DNA from: Gyrodactylus bullatarudis
Taxonomy: Eukaryota > Platyhelminthes > Monogenea > Gyrodactylidea > Gyrodactylidae
Reading direction: 5' to 3'
DNA length: 64,000 nucleotides
NCBI GenBank assembly: GCA_012064415.1
Contig: SSNU01000163.1
Span: forward strand, 868,001-932,000
In this document: in pieces, positions 49,601-64,000 of the stretch
Position numbering within the stretch: position 1 is the stretch's first letter
How the letters are laid out: every line of letters begins with the position of its first letter
The notes under the pieces: generated by a model
What the model was told of the DNA's origin: nothing
Databases searched by the model: none
The model's input: only the letters and a program-made list of their open reading frames with translations
Made by a program: the position numbers and the translations under genes

Positions 49601-52600
49601 TTCAAAATGAAAAAAACTGTAAGAAATAACCAAGCGTTTTCTAAGTCTTTTCAAAATAGATATTGAAAATGGTAAATTCTTCTACTCTCTATCCATGTTT
49701 ATCGATGAACAACCTAGACGCCTGGAATAGCAAACTGAGTGAGTATCAATTGGTCTGATCCCCTTGACTAGGTTGTACAGATCCTGGTGAGATTAATCGA
49801 GAAACTTTGCAGAATTTTTATGGAATGCCTAGATTATGTGACAGGTAAACTTCTCCAATTTCGACTCATTAATCTCTTGAAGCTGTGAAAAATGCCTTCA
49901 AAAGTTTGTTCTACTCAATCGGGTTATTCTTTATGAATGATGATTTCTTCTTCTAGCTCCAGAACCTGAAGCGGCCAAATGGAGTAGGTTTCGGCTGATT
50001 TATACTTTCAATCTGACATTCAATTTACAGAAATTCCTAGTGATTGTATGTCGCCATTTACAAGAGAGAATTTCATAATTTTCCAGTATACAAGTACTTG
50101 AATGACAGTGAGAATTTTATTTACAACCATCTTTGATCTAATAAAAAAAACTCTATAAAGAACTCTTTGAGGGTAAGTTCTGATTTCTTTTTACAAGAAA
50201 CACAAGTAAGAAACAATTTCATGTATAAAAATACACCTACAATGGTCATGAATCTTATCATCTCTTGACATTGATACGTCTTTATAATATCGGTCAAAAG
50301 GGGTCCTGAATTGAAAAAGCTCAAATAGCTCAATGGCATCAACATGCCTGGCTAGCAAAAGTGTAGCATGATAGCATGTACTTAGTTTTTGTAAAAATTG
50401 AAAAAAAACAATATAATTTTTTTCATTCAGCAATTTTCGATAAACTGAAAAAGAGTAAGGATGTCGTCATAGACTACTAATTTGGGTAAAGAAAGAGTAA
50501 CACCCGCTGGTAAGAGGAATAAGAATAAAATTTTTCTTCCAAAAGGGATTAAAATGAATATCCACAGACTGTGAAAGTAAGTGTGCTAGATACTCATAAT
50601 GGATCATCCAATTAAAATAAAGAGTTCAAATACGCCTACACGTGTAAGTGAAATTCTTGCGTTTATTATTGAATTTTAAACCTTTGGCAAATTAATAGTT
50701 CAAGATATTGAATAAATAATTAAAATGTTTGTTCAACAACAGTTCCTTGGGGTAAGCTGTATCATCTGAACAAGAAAGAAACTAATAAACCTTAATAAAG
50801 ACCCCCTGAGTAAGTCTATCAGAAAAGAGACGTTTAACTCAATAATTATAATCTAGGTGAACAACATAGTGAGCTTACATGAGAGGCTTTTGCAATAGCA
50901 AATTATAAATTTCTTTTTTTTCAGAGAAGGCACTCAAGACAGCCTATCCAAAAGTCTTTAACAATTTCAACGATAACAAGGACGATGTCAGTGAGTAGTA
51001 TCTTGAATAGAAAATTACCCAAAAATTAGTATTTCCCTAAGAAACACACCTATTAATAAAAAGTCAAACATGTTGGAATTACAATCAATAGATGGATTAA
51101 CAAGAAAACCGGCGTTTTGCCACCTTGAATACTAGAGACAAAGAGAAAGAAACTTTTTTCATACCCGAAGAATTGGAAAATGTGATTACTGATCTCATAG
51201 ACTGAAGTTGGTTTTTGAAGTGTATTCCAAATTTTTAATCTTTACCTTGAAAAATAAGAGATCTGATTGAATAATTGGACTCTGGATTGAAACCTGTTCA
51301 TAAACTAGTTATCACATCATTTAGAGGACACTTATAAGGGTGAGTTATTAACGATAATGGAAATTTTTTCTTCAAGATTCCAATGGAATATGATCCAATA
51401 TTTCTTTAGTAATTGACCAACTTATAAAAGAGGGTAAGTATGAATCGAATGATTTTACAATTACTCTCTAATTTATAAATTAATCAAAAATCTTTTTGGG
51501 TATTATTAGAAGCTTAAGGGACTCAACTCCAAGATTCTGAGCAAGATACGCACCTTGGAATAGATTAGAATACCTAACATTCAAGAACAAAATATTTTAA
51601 AGTAAATTTTTTTCCCTCTAGACGACGGAAAGGACGGTGATGATGACGAAGACGACGAAGATGACGAAGGCAAGGAAGACGGAGGGAAGAAAGATGGTGA
51701 GAATTACCTTTTTTTGATCTAAAACATTGATCCGATTAACATTGAATGAAATGCTCAAAAATTAATCGATAATTATCAAGAAAAAGAACCAAAATTGGGT
51801 ATGTGTCATTGGATAATCTCAGTGTAATTTTATAATCATACATCTTAAGGAACTCTCCAGGATTTGGCCGACACTTTCAAATGTAAGTTTGATGCCTCTG
51901 TTCAGAATAACCAATTAGAAACCTAACTAAAGCTAATTGACATGAAGATGAGAGTTTACTTTTTTTACAAAAAACTCGATATTTTTCCCCGGATTCACAG
52001 AAAAAAATAATTTTTTGAATTCTGAGACGGAATGAGCTAATAAGATGTGGATATTCGAAAAAAATTCAATCTGACCAAAAATTGGCCGTTTTTCGAATTT
52101 TGAAAATGTACCAAATTTCGAAGCAAATAAATGATGATATTTGGGATCAACATTGAACGAAAAATTCAAATGGTTTGATTTTCCACAGTAATGACGAACT
52201 TCAGTGAACTTCTACAGATGAATTCGGATTCTTTGTTCAATGTTGATCCCAAATATCATTACTTAACTGCTTCAAATCATCGAAATCGATAAAAAAATTT
52301 TGGTTTAAAAGTTGAAAAAGTGGAAATTTGGTACATTTTCGATTTTCGAAAAACGGCCTAATTTTGGTCAGATTGAATTTTTTTCGGAATTTTTTTAAAT
52401 ATCCACATCTTTTTAGCTCACTCCGTTTAGAATTTAAAAAATTATTTTTCTTCTGTGAATCCGGAGAAAAGTATTGAGTTAAAAAAATTCATGTCAATTA
52501 GATTTAATATAAAAACCTATTAACAAGCTAAAAAACCGAGTAAGTAACCCATTAGTAGTATAATGACAATATTTAAGGATTACCAAAATGTAAGATTATT

Positions 52601-52830
52601 AAGACAATTCTATTTGCTTCAAACTAAAGAGTGTGTTTAAATTCTTACAGGGCTTATCGGTTTGTCTACTTGTATTTTGATTAATTCTGTTAAGTTGGTC
52701 GTAGAGGTCTTGTCTATTACAAGAGTGAGTGTAAGATGGAAAAATTTTTTGAGATTAATACATTTGATTTTCATACTTCAAGTTGGATATGTTCCGCCTG
52801 TACCAAAGGTTAAGCCACCGTATCGATGAC
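46670..52830 (+). CDS. Micro-exon gene, unknown secreted product
   Basis: I do not recognise the product. Candidate exon 1 (46670-46772) starts with a hydrophobic MIVSLISYYFYSFVIILS, signal-peptide-like. Fifty candidate internal exons follow, each a multiple of 3 and each phase 1 to phase 1. Start/length: 47302/21, 47357/18, 47437/3, 47855/6, 47935/6, 48111/27, 48184/9, 48309/15, 48386/18, 48486/21, 48548/15, 48620/27, 48689/21, 48756/6, 48810/21, 48879/15, 48937/18, 48996/9, 49042/18, 49120/63, 49240/18, 49292/21, 49428/27, 49499/12, 49548/9, 49660/12, 49718/21, 49772/15, 49833/12, 49883/21, 49957/27, 50031/9, 50087/21, 50161/12, 50431/24, 50498/12, 50568/9, 50623/21, 50743/9, 50801/9, 50857/12, 50925/66, 51325/15, 51411/24, 51622/75, 51781/18, 51850/33, 52528/12, 52651/9, 52695/30. 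The last exon (52784-52830) reads GYVPPVPKVKPPYR and stop; AATAAA follows. The 75-bp exon is Asp/Glu-rich. The total is about 373 codons. Exons of 9 bp or less, the start exon and exons with weak donors are tentative. Confidence 0.6.
51930..52500. repeat. Fold-back element inside micro-exon gene intron
   Basis: Two long complementary arms, about 51933-52170 and 52237-52500, flank a short spacer. Landmarks are TTGATCCCAAATATCATT near the loop matched by its complement, CAATCTGACCAAAA facing TTTTGGTCAGATTG, and CACAGAAAAAAATAATTTTT facing its complement. The outer left end reads AATTGACATGAAGATGAGAG. This explains the long intron between exons 51850 and 52528. Confidence 0.85.
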
Positions 52831-55170
52831 AACAGCAAACACAATGTATTTATTATTACATTATAAACATGAAATTTTGAATAAAAAGTAAATAAAGCTA
52901 TATTTTGAATAACATTTTGTTCTTTACTGTACTAATTAAAAGTCTAATGCACAAACAAGATATGTCAGAAATTCCAAGATTGAGAAAATAATTTTTATTT
53001 CGTTCTTTTTGTTAGAAATAAATTTTATATTGAAAATAAAAAATATAGATACAAATTATAAAGTCAATCTGATTGTAAGTAAATACAAATATTGAATAGT
53101 GAAATTTATCTGTTCCAATTTAAAAAGTAAAACCAAAAGCTCTGGAGTTAGTAAAATCACTGCAAAAATGCAACATGCAGACTAGGGTCTGCAAGAAATT
53201 CGAAAATCATCTGGTTTGTGAAGACTAGAATAAAACAGAGTAATCAATTTTAAGTCTGATGTGAGAAATGACCAATTTAAGATTAGTCAAGTCATCACAA
53301 TCAGATAATTCAAATTTAGTAAAGATAAGGTTATAAATAGAAAGTAAATAGTTTGGGTTATATTTATTATTTCTCAAAAATTATTATTATTGGAGTGAGA
53401 ATAAGACTCGAAAAATTTTTTGACTAATAGAGCAAATCTCGGGACCCAGGGAGGGTTAAGACTTGAGACCGAGATTAGTGCATTATACGAGTCGATATGA
53501 GGAAATAGAGAAGCTAAAAACCTATTGATTGATTCGGGTAAAAAAGAGGAATAACCAGTGATTTGTAAGCTTTTAGTCTTACATCACTGGATTTAGAGAA
53601 TTTCTTAATTGTATACAGATAATGGAATTATTTCTAGGGAGATTAGAAAGAAGGATTTAATTTTAAACTAGACGATACACTGAAGTTAAAGAGACAATTT
53701 CTCCAGGAAGTAGAAGCGATTCCATGAGGGTTGCAGGGAGACCAGATGGGAGCATTATTTTGCATTTATCTCTGTTAATATAGATCCCCATCGTCTCAAG
53801 GGAATCTTTGAGAAGCGAGAAGTTATGATTTATTCTAATAATGTCTAAAGCATTATTTATTTTGAAGACGAATTTTAGATCATCGGCATAATTTTGATTC
53901 TGCGCTTTAATATTTATACAAAATTTTCGTGAGTTTGGTAATAACTCGATATCGTAGAGAATTAACACATTGCCAAATAAAGAGACAGAAAAATGTGTAA
54001 CCTTATTCATATTTGAAAAAATAAATAATTGAGATTCTTTCAATTCGAAAGTTTGCTCAAGTAAAGGGTTCAAGCAATTGCGTTCTATAGACAAAAACGA
54101 TAAAAGTTTGTATTATATTTCGCGATCATTTCAATCCATGAGCTGTGAGTTTTATGTGCTCTCTAATTTCATTTCACTAATTTGAATCTTTTCCATAAAT
54201 TAATTCCATCATTTGAGTAAAAGAAATCTTTGAAAGTGAGCGATTTTCATCGTTTCCAGTCCTAGATTTTTTCATTAGTTTATCTTGAATCTGTTGGCGG
54301 TAGGCTATTGCTTCATTCTTAAACAATTCAGATGATCCCAAGACATTTTGTAAGCTAAATGACCTAGCTCTCTGACTCAGTAACTAGCAAAGTTGTCATG
54401 TAACTTTAGATAAAGACAAATTTCCCTTAACTGTTCAGTTTCATTACCAAAGAAGCCGAGTGAGCCATGTAGAGTAAATAAACTTTTTCTGACTATTTGA
54501 TGAACAAAAGTTTGCTCAGATAGACAAGATAACAAAGTGGCCAAAGAACCGAGTAAGAGTCGGTTTAATATTTAATGAAATGTAGAACTATTTGGAAAAA
54601 ATGCTAGAAGAAGTTAGTCCCACCTACCTTTTTGGGGGCATTAATCTGTATGTTTTATATAGGAAAATTTGAAAACATGTCAAAATGTGAGTCATGGAAT
54701 AAGTTCTTGAAAGTAGAGACGATGCAAATTGAATTTTTCAGCAGAGGCAAGCTTCATTTCCTCGCATAACTTTGGATCGGATCCGGATAGTCTGAGTGAA
54801 GAGAATGAAATCGAGCAAGTACTTTCATTACTAATTTCTGTAATATATCTAAAGTATTGCATTATTGAGAGACGAGGGAAAAAGGTGCCTAAAACTTTAA
54901 TAGGCCATGATTTAAAGGGTCTTATTCCCAATACCGTCAGAGTTCCTTAAGAGCTAAATATTCTACAACTACACTAGGTGTTTATTTTTCGTACTGGCAA
55001 GATTGGAATAATCTGTAACCTTCAGTGGCAGAATTTTCCAAATTTTATTCAATTTCATGTGTAATCTTAAAATAATTTTTTTCAGATAACCCAAGAAATA
55101 TGTTAATGATAAAAGAGAATGTTTTGAAAAAAATAACTTTTTTATGAAAGAATAAACAAAATAATTTTCT
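52831..55170. other. Region with LINE remnant, otherwise no gene
   Basis: AT-rich DNA after the micro-exon gene. AATAAA-like polyadenylation motifs lie near 52870-52900. Apart from the reverse transcriptase fragment near 53.7-54.1 kb, only broken open frames are seen. Those between 54.1 and 54.95 kb may be older parts of the same retroelement. Confidence 0.45.
53663..54094 (-). pseudogene. Non-LTR reverse transcriptase fragment
   Basis: A 143-codon open segment contains QNYADDLKFVFK, the YADD catalytic box of a LINE-type reverse transcriptase. Typical downstream text follows: LLKDSLETMGIYINRDKCKI. It lacks the rest of the RT domain. Upstream sequence in the same orientation has several stops and frame changes. 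This is a dead, truncated retrotransposon copy; the clade cannot be named from this fragment. Confidence 0.7.

Positions 55171-64000
<8,830 letters not shown>

Noticed and set aside
49811..49844. Longer exon starting at 49813 in the micro-exon gene
   Set aside because: In phase 1 it hits a stop codon; the shorter 12-bp exon at 49833 with its own acceptor fits instead.
51140..51205. Open stretch DKEKETFFIPEELENVITDL within the micro-exon gene
   Set aside because: It looks coding, but I found no donor keeping phase 1. It may be a real alternative exon; left out for lack of splice support.

Overview
This is eukaryotic nuclear DNA from an AT-rich, gene-dense invertebrate genome. Protein genes carry spliceosomal introns, several only 25-33 nt long and lying near the 5' ends of genes, while longer introns sit further 3' (about 0.5-2 kb in glycogen phosphorylase, the peptidase and the EGF gene). 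Small 5' introns, the HYLS1 centriole gene and a micro-exon gene together suggest a metazoan, perhaps a parasitic flatworm. That placement is inference; nothing in the window fixes the taxon.

Layout. 2.1-6.5 kb: two tandem lysosomal Pro-X carboxypeptidase paralogues (-). 6.6-7.6 kb: intronless tafazzin (+). 7.7-14.8 kb: HYLS1-like centriolar protein (-). 15.2-18.1 kb: CDK11/PITSLRE kinase (-), head to head with TMEM9 (+). 20.0-21.2 kb: endophilin-B-like BAR protein (-), head to head with ribosomal protein L26 (+). 21.8-22.8 kb: FKBP/TPR-like protein (-). 22.9-23.3 kb: RAB5IF (-), head to head with glycogen phosphorylase (+, 23.5-28.1 kb). 28.5-33.3 kb: acylaminoacyl-peptidase (-), with a decayed Penelope-like element in one intron. 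33.3-39.3 kb: gene-poor, with a fold-back repeat. 39.3-46.1 kb: secreted protein of about 25 EGF domains (-). 46.7-52.8 kb: an unrecognised micro-exon gene (+). 53.7-54.1 kb: LINE reverse transcriptase remnant. 55.2 kb to the window end: a BEACH-WD40 protein of the neurobeachin-like family (-), open at the right edge.

The most unusual object is the micro-exon gene. Between 46.67 and 52.83 kb, about 50 candidate internal exons of 3-75 bp can be read. All are multiples of three, all start and end in phase 1, and they lead from a candidate signal-peptide exon to a short proline-rich last exon. The joined frame is about 373 codons. The shortest exons are uncertain one by one, but the consistent phase across the larger ones is hard to explain otherwise.

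Most other genes are housekeeping: lysosomal and cytosolic peptidases, cardiolipin remodelling, splicing-linked kinase, ER/endosome membrane proteins, ribosome and glycogen breakdown. Four head-to-head pairs have only about 70-130 bp between start codons, so bidirectional promoters are likely. Mobile DNA is scattered in introns and intergenic DNA: a Penelope-like element, a Ginger-type remnant with intact terminal repeats and target duplication, a fold-back family with a shared terminus, and the LINE remnant.
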